Shown one piece after another: positions 18,801 through 27,455 of a stretch of DNA of 64,000 nucleotides. A program made the translations under genes and the position numbers. Position 1 is the first letter of the stretch. Every line of letters starts with the position of its first letter. The notes under the pieces were generated by a model. The model made no database searches and had not been told where the DNA came from. It was given only the letters and a program-made list of their open reading frames with translations. The DNA comes from Clostridium kluyveri DSM 555. GTDB lineage: Bacteria > Bacillota > Clostridia > Clostridiales > Clostridiaceae. The stretch spans positions 1,736,001-1,800,000 of the forward strand of contig NC_009706.1 of the NCBI RefSeq assembly GCF_000016505.1, written 5' to 3'.

Positions 18801-19249
18801 TGTCTTACTCCCCCTGCACCGTCGGTACCGCTTTCAGAAGACAGCTCCGGTGACAGCCACTCCTTTATACAGTCATCCAATATTTTACGATCTTTTAAAA
18901 TAGATCTTATTTCTGCATTTGACAGCATGACCAATTCACTTTGAGGATCAAGTCCTACTCCTCCATTTCCAGGATATCTTTTATTCTTTTCTCCCTGGTT
19001 GGTTTCAAAGCCTAAAAATTCTACCTTTTTAGGCTTATCTTTTCTTGTATTTGAAATAATATCCTCCTCCAGGATAAATCTCTTGTTGATTTGATATTTC
19101 AGTCTAAGCATTGCATCTATGCCGGTCCCACCAAGTCCTATTATAAGCATAGGGTTTGGTATGGTTTCTATACGTATTTTATCACTTATAATTCCTCCGC
19201 CCCTGCTTACTTCAAGATCTTGAAGATGTTCTCTAATTCTACTGTTCAT
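15839..19249 (-). CDS. Tubulin-like GTPase (Tubulin_2 type)
   Basis: 1136 residues, soluble. The GTPase core is clear: MLIIGLGGTGIDAMLRLK (glycine loop, about 34-51), VEFLGFETNQ, and the tubulin signature FILSGLSGGTGSGTFID (about 185-201), which contacts the nucleotide phosphates. After the core come a long alpha/beta region and extended helical stretches (about 480-620 and 900-1136) able to form coiled coils. Ordinary FtsZ is about 380 residues and has no such tail. This long architecture matches the family Pfam calls Tubulin_2. It probably forms a GTP-controlled filament or scaffold, as the centre of the surrounding GTPase operon. A good ribosome site (AAGGGAAG) precedes ATG 19249. Confidence 0.85.
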   Translation of the reverse strand: MNSRIREHLQDLEVSRGGGIISDKIRIETIPNPMLIIGLGGTGIDAMLRLKYQINKRFILEEDIISNTRKDKPKKVEFLGFETNQGEKNKRYPGNGGVGLDPQSELVMLSNAEIRSILKDRKILDDCIKEWLSPELSSESGTDGAGGVRQVGRLLLFTKINEIVDCIEKKIRLLQEDKEETLHVFILSGLSGGTGSGTFIDIAYIVRGIMNNIYGSKGDDKVNIMGYLFTPDVNLSRSADNQSAQSYIIKNGFAALKELDYLMGIGDRHERFTQKYRNRLTVDSPMPPFNLCHLISATNIDGRPMSNAYDYCMNVTAENIVNFMSSEVRESGGVFAIQDYISNLKQNTDNMAKPYMSNYKYVIIGASSAVLPLEEITTYLAYKLFEKMQYMFHNIPEENEVDKFIRRLKLDEDGVIERFEEQVQNRKPITGYKDREKYNYSNVIKKQSVNIDEEMKEYLRDCINEYNKVKTQYPGQVEKEARELVDGIFKDPKRGPFYASRILFSKGFCVIKTLEVEITSLKERLSNMSREIKLKKELAEDKFLQAKKAILFTKEGRKNDFIEAKSEEYILKAEEERIVRVIEFYEKVIENLSQLNHKIYKVYTDILNELNKIFKEDGDILAKGEEIEGALGRTYSWTVVRVPDLTDYIERVVNKETADELMRKFSYRLLEESQKWLDEVHIDVVGSISNFVSEEYGNVITQSMEEFLSLQYGEDKSIISIIKDNIAPKLDKDAVPIFHINNMEAVNFPTWSMVSVPTNAKKILEGIKEYKRNSHRGDSINIKESTVTNRIFWLNTKNGVPLYSYAPIKHYEEIYEKTLFERDGIGRHLYQSENRNWIYLPSPIPEQSWGTTYVNERVKNYNDEVRELFKRGVELGCVIDTEKGSNERYKCIITKDFNIDEFMEQYSIDMQEDTPNIGEIKRAITDIEKLLKEGITPVENHDMQKYYIFESSDEERAQNNLIRTPELTRLLLQEVEKYEAIIAKKEELESTIEGLSKAQADMDNFLRALYTDTIVKKGVFYIYNGGDDSKVSIEPFINTLKEKEYHHEAVFKKYSSLDERDKVIIDVTSDRRLENLSMEEDTKTLILNIDTLLETFKECIRELDIRKYQLVNGDELFAFYNEMLSRLQEVRKQLEQ

Positions 19250-19285
19250 AATTTATCTTCCCTTCATATAAGTTTACCTTTTAAC

Positions 19286-21028
19286 CTATTTAGCATGAAA
19301 TTCCACCAGTATGCTTTTTGGAACTTTATTTAAAAGAACTTTTATTTTATTTCCATTATAGAGTATTACTCTTGAACTATTCTCCAGTATTTTTCCTGAC
19401 TTTTGAAGAGTACAGTTTGACTTATTAACTATCTCTAAACTATCGTCATTTTTGAATACAAATTTTATGGGTTCAGTTTCTGAATATTCTTCTTTAAGTC
19501 CTAATACATCAAATAGAGTAAAACTTCCTATATAGCTGTCTAAATTTCTGAATTGTGGAGACAAAGCCTCACCGGTATTTTCATCCATTATGTTTAACTC
19601 TATACGGCCAAAACCCCTGATACGTTTTTTCTTTATTACCATAATAATTATATAAGTACAAATAGCTGCCAGTATAATTCCAATTACAGTTAAAGTTATT
19701 GGGTTTTTAATAAAAGATTTTGACTGAGTCTTAGACACAGCCCCACCAGTATTGTCTCCTATAACCAGGGTATTGCTTTCCCTATAAAAGCTGTCTCCAT
19801 CCACCCTTACCTTAAGCTCATATTTCCCCTCTTCCAAATAGGAATACTCCCCTTTAAACAAATTGTCCCCTGAAGTTAAAGGTACTTCCTTAGTGGAATT
19901 GTCTTTTAGATTCTTAACAATAAGTTTTGCCTCTACATTTTTATAAAGCTCCTCATCTGCAACCTTATCTGCATTACTGGTAAAATAGGCTTGAATTTTC
20001 ACCTTGTCTCCCTTAACTGGATTTTCAGGAGTAAAAACTGCCTTCAGCTGAATATCGTAGTTAAATATATAACTTACCTTTATATCATTTCCACTTACTC
20101 CTTTAACCTTAACTGTCCATGCTCCCTTTACCGGGCTGATAAGTTTAAGCATTGAATATTTATTAGATGAGGTAAACAGGGTATTTTCAGAGGGTATTAA
20201 AACCTCCTTGCCTGAAGGATTTAAAAGTTTTACTTCCACAGGAGTACTTGAAAGCATTGATATATTGGCCTCAAGTACATTTGAATTCGGGATATTCACC
20301 TTCAACTCCTGAAAATCTCCACTAGCTTTAATAGTTCCTCCATCTTGAACCTTAAGCTTTGAATTATCTGCATATATATCCGTTAGGATGGCAGGCAGAT
20401 CCGAAGCTGTATTTGTTATGTAGTCTTTACCTCCAGTTGAACTGGATATGTCACCAAGCTGGGTTTTATCTACAGTTCCATTATAATTAAGTCCTATGGT
20501 ATATACAGGATAACCTTTACTTTTGCAGATTTGAAGGGCATTTTTCAAATCATTTAAAGACTCATCCTGACTCCTCTCAGGATCATTTTTCCCATCGGAT
20601 AATAAAATTATAACGGGATTATTTCCACTTTTATGGCCACTTTCCATTAATTTTACTGCTTCTAAAAGTCCCCTTCCTGTATCTGTTCTCTGACCAAGAG
20701 AAATATCCGAGGCCATACTCTTTATTCTGTCTTTGTCTTCCGATGAATTTATGCTATCTAAATTATGTTCTCTCACTATGCTGTCTGAATAAGCTACAAG
20801 ACCTGCCTTGTTACCTTGAATCTGACCCATATCAAGAAACATTTTTATGGCTTCCTCCCGTATTTTTTCAGGGTCGCTTTCCGCCATGGAACCACTGGAA
20901 TCAAGCACAAAAATCACATCCATACTGGTTCCAGATTGTGCTGCCAAAACACCTGAAAAAGGAATAAAAGCCACCTGAAGTACATATATTAAAGTTACAA
21001 CTAAAACCCATTTAGCTTTATTTTTCAC
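19286..21028 (-). CDS. Exported von Willebrand factor A protein with one membrane anchor
   Basis: 580 residues. A signal peptide (1-30, ending GVLAA) is followed by a vWA domain (about 35-215) with an intact metal-ion adhesion site: DSSGS at 43-47, Thr in TDTG near 115 and Asp in LLSDG near 145. Two beta-sandwich-like regions follow (about 230-440), then a single membrane helix (about 445-466) with a KKKR stop and a cytoplasmic tail of about 112 residues (GFGRIELNIMDEN...). The vWA domain should be outside and the tail inside, near the GTPases. GTG start, 2 bases after the membrane GTPase stop, so the two are translationally coupled. Likely the outside sensor or adhesin of the system. Confidence 0.88.
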   Translation of the reverse strand: MKNKAKWVLVVTLIYVLQVAFIPFSGVLAAQSGTSMDVIFVLDSSGSMAESDPEKIREEAIKMFLDMGQIQGNKAGLVAYSDSIVREHNLDSINSSEDKDRIKSMASDISLGQRTDTGRGLLEAVKLMESGHKSGNNPVIILLSDGKNDPERSQDESLNDLKNALQICKSKGYPVYTIGLNYNGTVDKTQLGDISSSTGGKDYITNTASDLPAILTDIYADNSKLKVQDGGTIKASGDFQELKVNIPNSNVLEANISMLSSTPVEVKLLNPSGKEVLIPSENTLFTSSNKYSMLKLISPVKGAWTVKVKGVSGNDIKVSYIFNYDIQLKAVFTPENPVKGDKVKIQAYFTSNADKVADEELYKNVEAKLIVKNLKDNSTKEVPLTSGDNLFKGEYSYLEEGKYELKVRVDGDSFYRESNTLVIGDNTGGAVSKTQSKSFIKNPITLTVIGIILAAICTYIIIMVIKKKRIRGFGRIELNIMDENTGEALSPQFRNLDSYIGSFTLFDVLGLKEEYSETEPIKFVFKNDDSLEIVNKSNCTLQKSGKILENSSRVILYNGNKIKVLLNKVPKSILVEFHAK

Positions 21029-21030
21029 AA

Positions 21031-22482
21031 TTATACACTCCTCACACTTCCATGTTTCCCCTTTTCTAAAAATTCAAACTCACTATTTGTCTCGCCTAAA
21101 ATCCACTTTACAACCTCTGCTGCAGCAGTTTCTTCATATGGAAACAAACTGCAGGAAAAGAATTTATAACTTGCAAAATTATATTCAAATTTTTTTATTA
21201 GGGCATCTTCTCCCATCTCCCGAAGAAAATCTTCTATAGGTCCATTATACCCAAACAAGTCCATTTTATTTATTACAATCGCAGCAGGTATTGTAATAAG
21301 CTTCTTAGGCTGGATTTGATTAATTTCCCTTAATGCCAATATAAAACGATCTATAAAATCATGTATATTTATATCCCTGAACCTGCCTTTTACAGATTCA
21401 TTTTTCTTAATATACTTTTCTCCCCGGGCCATACACAAGGGATCTATGACAAAAATCAAACCTTCTATATACTTATAGTGCTTTTGTGTCCTTATGTTAG
21501 CTCTTGAATTAAAATATTCCCCTCCAATATCATAAAAATATAAAAGTTTTTCATTGAAAAACCTAGATGAATTTATAAAAATATTATATACCTCTGTATG
21601 ACTGTTATCACTTTTTTCAGGTGGAATACCTTTTTTAAAGGATTCCAAACTTTTTTTAATTTTATCCCCACAATTTTCATTTAGAAATTCTATATTCCAT
21701 TTTCTCTCTCTTGAAATACAATCCCTTAGAGTATTTATAGTAGAATATATAAAGGAGGTTTTCCCTGAAGATCCAGGACCTACAACAGGTATGCACAGGG
21801 GAGAGGATTCTCTGCTTTCAATATCCCCTCCACACACAGGACATATGGCCTTAAGTTTGAATCTTCCTCCTAAATTAGTACAGGGAATTACTTCTTTGCA
21901 CTTGCACCTTCTTTTAATTATACCATAGGGTCCCGGAGTTAACATTTTATGAATTCTTCCACATTTTGGACATATATAATAAGGTATATCAAACCTGGTT
22001 AGACATCTTGGACACACTCCTCCTATTTTCCCTCTTTTGAATTTAAACTTTTCACCACATAACACTATAAAATAAAACAGGTAAATGGGCATACTTATAA
22101 TGGTTACTATTAAAAAATGTATTGAGACGCAGATTACATTTATTAAATTACCCAATATATATATTACTTTTTGACCAGTTTTTACCCTGTAATATGTAAA
22201 ATATGATTTTGTATTGAGCTGACTCTTTAACATTAAAATATTACCACTGTTAATGGATTTTGCACTTTCATAAGTATTTGACAAATCCTCATACTGTTTA
22301 TTAAAAAAATATTTTTCCGCTGCAGGTTCTCCCAATTTTGCCTTGGTTTTTAGTGAATATTTTCTATTAAAACTATAATTGAAGGCTTTAAAATAGCTTA
22401 ATGCACACTTAAAAAATCCATAGACTATTCCTGCAATTATACCTGCTATACCTAAAAACACCAATGAAATAAAATCAAGCAT
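21031..22482 (-). CDS. Membrane-anchored zinc-ribbon GTPase
   Basis: 483 residues. Membrane helices lie at about 4-27 and at about 107-141. Then comes a cysteine-rich zinc-ribbon cluster (CPRC...CPKC at 157-174, CKC and CPVC at 193-217) and a P-loop GTPase with VVGPGSSGKTS (235-243), a G3-like FYDIGGEYF (about 325), IFVIDP and the canonical G4 motif NKMD (about 415). It differs from the two soluble GTPases of the operon by its membrane part and by the standard NKxD. It is directly followed by the vWA gene. This is the natural link between the outside vWA protein and the cytoplasmic GTPase/tubulin part. Confidence 0.82.
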   Translation of the reverse strand: MLDFISLVFLGIAGIIAGIVYGFFKCALSYFKAFNYSFNRKYSLKTKAKLGEPAAEKYFFNKQYEDLSNTYESAKSINSGNILMLKSQLNTKSYFTYYRVKTGQKVIYILGNLINVICVSIHFLIVTIISMPIYLFYFIVLCGEKFKFKRGKIGGVCPRCLTRFDIPYYICPKCGRIHKMLTPGPYGIIKRRCKCKEVIPCTNLGGRFKLKAICPVCGGDIESRESSPLCIPVVGPGSSGKTSFIYSTINTLRDCISRERKWNIEFLNENCGDKIKKSLESFKKGIPPEKSDNSHTEVYNIFINSSRFFNEKLLYFYDIGGEYFNSRANIRTQKHYKYIEGLIFVIDPLCMARGEKYIKKNESVKGRFRDINIHDFIDRFILALREINQIQPKKLITIPAAIVINKMDLFGYNGPIEDFLREMGEDALIKKFEYNFASYKFFSCSLFPYEETAAAEVVKWILGETNSEFEFLEKGKHGSVRSV

Positions 22483-22527
22483 ATCTTTTAAAAATCACCT
22501 CCCGGCAGTTCAATTATAGGTTTTTTA

Positions 22528-25188
22528 CTATTTCTTAAAAAATTTAAACCGGCTTTTATTTTTATTTTTTTCATGTACACTGGTCATAATATACTGCCAT
22601 TTTGTGATGATTTGCTTCACCTGCACAAGCCTTTTAATCTTTTCTGTAAAGTAACTATCATACTCTTTTAATTTTCTTTCAGAAATTCTTGTAAGTATAT
22701 CTATAATTCTATTATCTAAAATTTCCTCTGCCTCTTCCTCCATACTTTCCATATTCTTAAATACAGCTATGATAAAATCCAAGAATACGGTATATCCCTC
22801 TATACCATAAGCTCTTAATACATCTTTGTACTTTTTGGTAAATATAATATCTTCCAGTGTATCCATATATACATTATAAAAAATACCTGAATACACTTCA
22901 CACCAGAGGATCTTCTTAACTTTAAAATGTTCCCCTGCATTTTTAAGGTATACACATATACTGGATAAAAACCACTTTAGATATCCTTCATATTTATATT
23001 CATCCATATTAGAAAAATCAATTTTAATCTTTTTAAGCAGTGTAACTTTATTATCCTCTTTGGAATTTTGAATTTTATTTCCTATATACAGCAATTCTAC
23101 TGTGCTCAAAGGAGTTTTTATTTTAAACCGATTTTTTATGTCTACAGACTTTTCTATAATATAATTTTCCTTTTCTGCATCTTCTATACCAATCTTTTCT
23201 TCAAAATCTGTAAAAAGTTTTTCAAGTACATTTCTACAGATCAAGTTTATTATAGAACCTTTATCTATGTAATCTATTATATTATTATATTCTTCTAGTG
23301 GAATATCCTTATTATATAGGTATAACTCAAGAGATTCGGAAAATTTTTTATCTCTGTAATCTTGGAAAAAATAAAACACTTCCTCACAATAATTCACAAA
23401 AAAATTCTCTTTATCACTATTCTCTATTAGCTCAAAACTATATATGGAAAACAAAAAGTTTTCTGAACCATTTAACCTGTTTATTTCAGAATATATTTTT
23501 CTCTTCCACTGGCTGTTTTTATTTCCTTCATCTATAATAAATCCTGCCAGAATTTTTTCAACTTCATTGCGTCTTTTAGAATAATTATTAATATAATAGG
23601 CTCTTAAAATTATCTTTGCAAAGTATTCATAATCTTTTTTAAAAGAGCTTAGTATGTCTAAAATATCTTCTGGAGATTTTATTAGCATTTCCAGACACTT
23701 ATTAAATAAAATAGTTATATTCTTATTTTCTCCTTCCATACTAAATAGAACTTTTCTGCTTTGGGTATCACATTTATTATTAAAAATAATTATATCTCTT
23801 ACCAGAGTATTAAAATAGAACTTTGCATGTCTTACTTTTCCTCCCCTGACGTAGATTTCAATATTTTTTATTCTATCTATATCAAGTGAAGCTCGAGCAA
23901 ACTGCTCTATAGATACTTGCTCTAATTCTCTTATTCTATGGTATAGATCTATTATATCCTGCAGGGGAATCTCTTCAACATCTACCAGAAGATAATGAAT
24001 AGAATTAAAAAAGAATTCATAAGTTTTTGTCATATATTTCCCATTTCCTGTTTCCAGTCCAGCTTTAAATAAAAATTTTGTTATTATCTCTAAAAGTTCC
24101 AAGTCCACCTGGGTACTCATTTTATCAAGATTTGGGTCAAGCAAGTTAAAAAGCTCCTCATAAGCCCTTATAGATTTATAGCTAATTGCAAAACTCAATG
24201 CTTTTTTAATGTTTTCAATACTTGATTTTTCTATTCCCCTTTTTACTATGTTATATAGATTTACACAGTTATTTATATCTTTATCCAAAAAATTATATTC
24301 AAACTGACCTATAAAATCTATAAAAGGCATGAATATTTCCTTAGAGACTGTATAACCTACTTCAGCCAGTTTTATGAAACTGCTGCTGCAGCTAGTTTCA
24401 TAATTAAGTTCTCCTGAAAAATTGTGGATATGATACCTATATGATTTCTGACTCTCTTTAAAATTAAATTTACTTCCTTTCTTATCTACAGCACAAATTA
24501 TATAATTTAAATCCTCAGGATTATAACAATAGGTAGTAAAGCTAAATTGCCTGGCCAATTTCTTAGGAAGACACATTAAAACTGCTCCAATCCAAAAAGG
24601 TATGTTATTTTTATCATCACAATATATTATTCTTTTTTTGCTTCCACTGTAATCCAGAACTGACTCCATAAGCTGTATAAATCCTTTTCTCTTTTTATCC
24701 ACTGCATCTTTTTTAAGAAATTGACTTATGGTATCAAAATTAATTACATTGCCTAGTGGTATTTCTTCCAACTCCGGCAGATAAAGAATTTCTTCTCTAT
24801 TTTGTTCTTCATCTGTTAGAGATTCTCTAAAAACAGGAGAACCATAAAGTTCTATGGGATAAAAATCCCAGGGTTTTTGAGATATAAGCACATGACAAAA
24901 ATAATTTCCATACCTTCCCGAATAATCTCTGCCTATATACTTACTGCTGCATATGCAGTATTTATTATTTTTCAGTTTAAAGGAGGAAAAGGATAGTGGA
25001 AACAATTCATCTATTTCTTCACAAGAAGGCAGTGTAGGTAGGTTGTCTGGAGGTACATATACACAATAACTTTCAATTTCTTTTCGTTCTTCATCTGTAA
25101 TACCCTCTGACATAGAATACGTCTGGAATCCCATACCTGAAGATAGCCCCTTTTTACATGAAGTATAAAAAAGCTGCTTAATTGCCAT
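22528..25188 (-). CDS. Large GAP1-like GTPase-associated protein
   Basis: 886 residues, soluble. The N-terminal domain (about 1-270) has MAIKQLFYTSCKKGLSSGMG, YIGRDYSGRYGNYFCHVLI and LPKKLARQFSFTTYCYNP, the hallmarks of the GAP1 N-terminal fold. The rest (about 280-880) is almost wholly helical and lysine/glutamate-rich, resembling a repeat scaffold, which fits GAP1 middle and C-terminal regions. Its small paralogue at 10392-11453 carries only the N-terminal part. It starts 9 bases after the stop of the GTPase at 25198. The name means association with GTPases in genomes; catalytic GAP activity is not shown. Confidence 0.75.
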   Translation of the reverse strand: MAIKQLFYTSCKKGLSSGMGFQTYSMSEGITDEERKEIESYCVYVPPDNLPTLPSCEEIDELFPLSFSSFKLKNNKYCICSSKYIGRDYSGRYGNYFCHVLISQKPWDFYPIELYGSPVFRESLTDEEQNREEILYLPELEEIPLGNVINFDTISQFLKKDAVDKKRKGFIQLMESVLDYSGSKKRIIYCDDKNNIPFWIGAVLMCLPKKLARQFSFTTYCYNPEDLNYIICAVDKKGSKFNFKESQKSYRYHIHNFSGELNYETSCSSSFIKLAEVGYTVSKEIFMPFIDFIGQFEYNFLDKDINNCVNLYNIVKRGIEKSSIENIKKALSFAISYKSIRAYEELFNLLDPNLDKMSTQVDLELLEIITKFLFKAGLETGNGKYMTKTYEFFFNSIHYLLVDVEEIPLQDIIDLYHRIRELEQVSIEQFARASLDIDRIKNIEIYVRGGKVRHAKFYFNTLVRDIIIFNNKCDTQSRKVLFSMEGENKNITILFNKCLEMLIKSPEDILDILSSFKKDYEYFAKIILRAYYINNYSKRRNEVEKILAGFIIDEGNKNSQWKRKIYSEINRLNGSENFLFSIYSFELIENSDKENFFVNYCEEVFYFFQDYRDKKFSESLELYLYNKDIPLEEYNNIIDYIDKGSIINLICRNVLEKLFTDFEEKIGIEDAEKENYIIEKSVDIKNRFKIKTPLSTVELLYIGNKIQNSKEDNKVTLLKKIKIDFSNMDEYKYEGYLKWFLSSICVYLKNAGEHFKVKKILWCEVYSGIFYNVYMDTLEDIIFTKKYKDVLRAYGIEGYTVFLDFIIAVFKNMESMEEEAEEILDNRIIDILTRISERKLKEYDSYFTEKIKRLVQVKQIITKWQYIMTSVHEKNKNKSRFKFFKK

Positions 25189-25197
25189 AACTCACAA

Positions 25198-26376
25198 TCA
25201 CTTCCTTTTTTCTCCCTTTATCAGTTTATATTTATATAAAAGCCACAAAAAAGGATCTTCTACCCTATGAGGTCTTAATTTTGTAATTTTCCCATCTACA
25301 GAGTTACATCCCAGAGCAGTTAACCCAAAATATCCATATTCTTTAAAATTTAGGCTGAGCTGCTCTGCAAAATTTTCTCCTCCCCAACTTCTAACTAAAG
25401 ATTCCATAGTTCCATTCATATCCTCAAAATCTGATAAATCAAAACAGGCCCTGCTTATATGTTTGCTGGGATAATTTATACAGCTTGAAGGGTCTACCAG
25501 AGATTCCACTGCATCCACTTTTGAAAAAGCCACAGCCACAGGTATGTCTATGAGTTTACTCATTTTTATACCATTTGCCTTTCTGATTAGATTTGCAGTC
25601 CTTGAGAGCAAATCCTCTATTTTTGTATTTTCCTCTGGAAGTGCTGTTCCCTCTGGCAGTCTCTCTCTTACATTTTCCAGCTGCAGTGGGTCAAGAAGAA
25701 ATATTATACCAGAAGAATTATATATATATCTATTTTCAGTTTTCATAGTATCTTCAGAATCCAGGTCTTCACCTGCAGTATCAAAAAAAGCAATGGTAAC
25801 TACATTACTTATTCTCCTGCTTTTGAAAAATTTCCCCATAATCCCCTGTTCTTTAAATGTAAGGTTATAGATAAGAGGCTGTTTTACAGAAGAATCTGTC
25901 TTAGCAGAACGGGTTACTCTTATAAGCTCATTTCTTTTAAAAACCGGATTATAAAAATCATTTCTATATCTGTTTATGGTAGCATCATTTACTGCAGAAA
26001 GACTGCAATTAAAGGCAGAGCCTATTTCATTCATTATTTTATTTATTAAAACTGCAATGTAATGACTTTTCCCTGCCTCTTTTGCCCCAATTACTGCAAA
26101 TACCAAATCATCATATTGTCCTATGGCAAAAGGCAATTCTGCCTGACAGGTTGGACATATCTTTATATGAGTTCTCTCTCCGCATTCTCTGCAGCATATG
26201 GAATCCAGTATTTCATTTTTATTTTCCTCTCTATCTGGCTTCAGTACGATACCTTCTTTGGCATTTTTACATACGTCAGGATCATTTTTACACATAAAGT
26301 TCACATCATTTAAACTATGTTTTGAAAAACAATAGGGACATATATAATAATCTTTCTTTTTTAAGTTAAGCTTCAT
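25198..26376 (-). CDS. Zinc-ribbon P-loop GTPase (double-GTPase/DO-GTPase type), copy 1
   Basis: 392 residues with AAGGAGG before the ATG. Zinc-binding pairs are CPYC (13-16), CCREC (61-65) and CPTC (74-77). The GTPase has VIGAKEAGKS (95-104), G3 DTAGED (about 204), IIFLLDPLQ and a G4-like SKVD (about 291); it ends with ALGCN...RVEDPFLWLLY. The Walker A form GAxxAGKS and the C-terminal motif are shared with the paralogue at 11455-12732, and overall similarity is moderate, so the duplication is old. A cytoplasmic switch protein; its partner is probably the adjacent GAP1-like protein. Confidence 0.82.
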   Translation of the reverse strand: MKLNLKKKDYYICPYCFSKHSLNDVNFMCKNDPDVCKNAKEGIVLKPDREENKNEILDSICCRECGERTHIKICPTCQAELPFAIGQYDDLVFAVIGAKEAGKSHYIAVLINKIMNEIGSAFNCSLSAVNDATINRYRNDFYNPVFKRNELIRVTRSAKTDSSVKQPLIYNLTFKEQGIMGKFFKSRRISNVVTIAFFDTAGEDLDSEDTMKTENRYIYNSSGIIFLLDPLQLENVRERLPEGTALPEENTKIEDLLSRTANLIRKANGIKMSKLIDIPVAVAFSKVDAVESLVDPSSCINYPSKHISRACFDLSDFEDMNGTMESLVRSWGGENFAEQLSLNFKEYGYFGLTALGCNSVDGKITKLRPHRVEDPFLWLLYKYKLIKGEKRK

Positions 26377-26412
26377 CTGAAATCCTCCTTGGTATGTGCC
26401 TTATATTTAAAG

Positions 26413-27417
26413 TCACTTAAAATACAGTTTATCCTTTGCAGGGGATATTATTCTATACATTTTACTGTTCACATCTTCTATAAAAAATAATTTTACATAC
26501 ATATTTCTTCCTATACTATCAGTAGGTATAGTAAAAGACAGACTCTCATCCTTTGTAAGCATTTCATAATCGGTAGTAACAAGATTTTCTCCCTGGGATT
26601 TTTGAAGAGGCATATTCCCTGCTCTGCCTATTAAAACAAGTGGTGGAACATTTATTTCTTTCTTATCTGTAGATAAAACTAACTCCGCAGTTTTCAATTT
26701 TCCTAAAATACTTCTTTTTATTTTTATTTCATAGAATATTTCCTCTGGTATTTTATTTACTACAAGCCTTCTTTGTCCCTGAGAAAATATCATCTTTTTA
26801 CCATGTTCCACTAGGGTATAAATAGAAAAGTAGTAATTTTCCTCCACTACTCTGTCCATTGTATAGTCTCCTTCAGAGGAACCAGCCTTTCTTTCTATTA
26901 AAATGTTATGGGCAGAGGAATCTTTAGAACTTAAGGGAAATTTATCCATTCTATAGCACAGCATAACTTTATTTATACCCCGGGGCCATCCCCACTCTAA
27001 AGAAAGCTGGCCATATTTCACTTCAGCCCTTACAAAAGAAACTTCTGGAATATTATTTATGTCAAATACTTCCTCTGGTGTATTATAGAAAAGTTCATTT
27101 TCTGACATACTTTTAGTCTCAGAGTCCTGAGATACATTATTATGAGGTTTTAAATCCTCTTCTGTACTTTCCATGACCTCTATTTTTTTTATATCTTCAT
27201 ATTGCTTTTCTTCTATAGCTTTGCCATCAGATTCCTGTATATATAGGCTGTCTCCAGTTAACTCTTTTATTTTTTCTCTTATCTCATATTCAGATAATAA
27301 GGAGAATTTATTTACAAAATTATTTATTTCCTCTGTAGATATAGTATCTTTGTATGAAAGTATTATATCCACTTCATCACTTAATTCCTCAAGTTCACGT
27401 TGTTTTTTCTCCTCCAT
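26413..27417 (-). CDS. FN3-like beta-sandwich protein with charged N-terminal region, long form
   Basis: 334 residues. The first about 120 are very acidic and helical (EEKKQRELEELSDEVDIIL...), probably a flexible or coiled interaction region. From about 125 on, a beta-rich part aligns with the short protein at 12783-13430: LEWGWPRGINKVMLCY, then IFYEIKIKRSI, then MYVKLFFIED. No signal peptide or membrane helix. A strong GAGGGGG precedes ATG 27417. It is the first convincing gene of the operon. Function unknown; an adaptor role is inferred. Confidence 0.62.
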   Translation of the reverse strand: MEEKKQRELEELSDEVDIILSYKDTISTEEINNFVNKFSLLSEYEIREKIKELTGDSLYIQESDGKAIEEKQYEDIKKIEVMESTEEDLKPHNNVSQDSETKSMSENELFYNTPEEVFDINNIPEVSFVRAEVKYGQLSLEWGWPRGINKVMLCYRMDKFPLSSKDSSAHNILIERKAGSSEGDYTMDRVVEENYYFSIYTLVEHGKKMIFSQGQRRLVVNKIPEEIFYEIKIKRSILGKLKTAELVLSTDKKEINVPPLVLIGRAGNMPLQKSQGENLVTTDYEMLTKDESLSFTIPTDSIGRNMYVKLFFIEDVNSKMYRIISPAKDKLYFK

Positions 27418-27455
27418 AAATAATCCCCCTCAGCCTAGTACTGTATTCTAAATGC

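Noticed and set aside
15839-19249. Ordinary FtsZ
   Set aside because: The tubulin signature is there, but the protein is three times longer, lacks the FtsZ C-terminal peptide and is not in a cell-division cluster.
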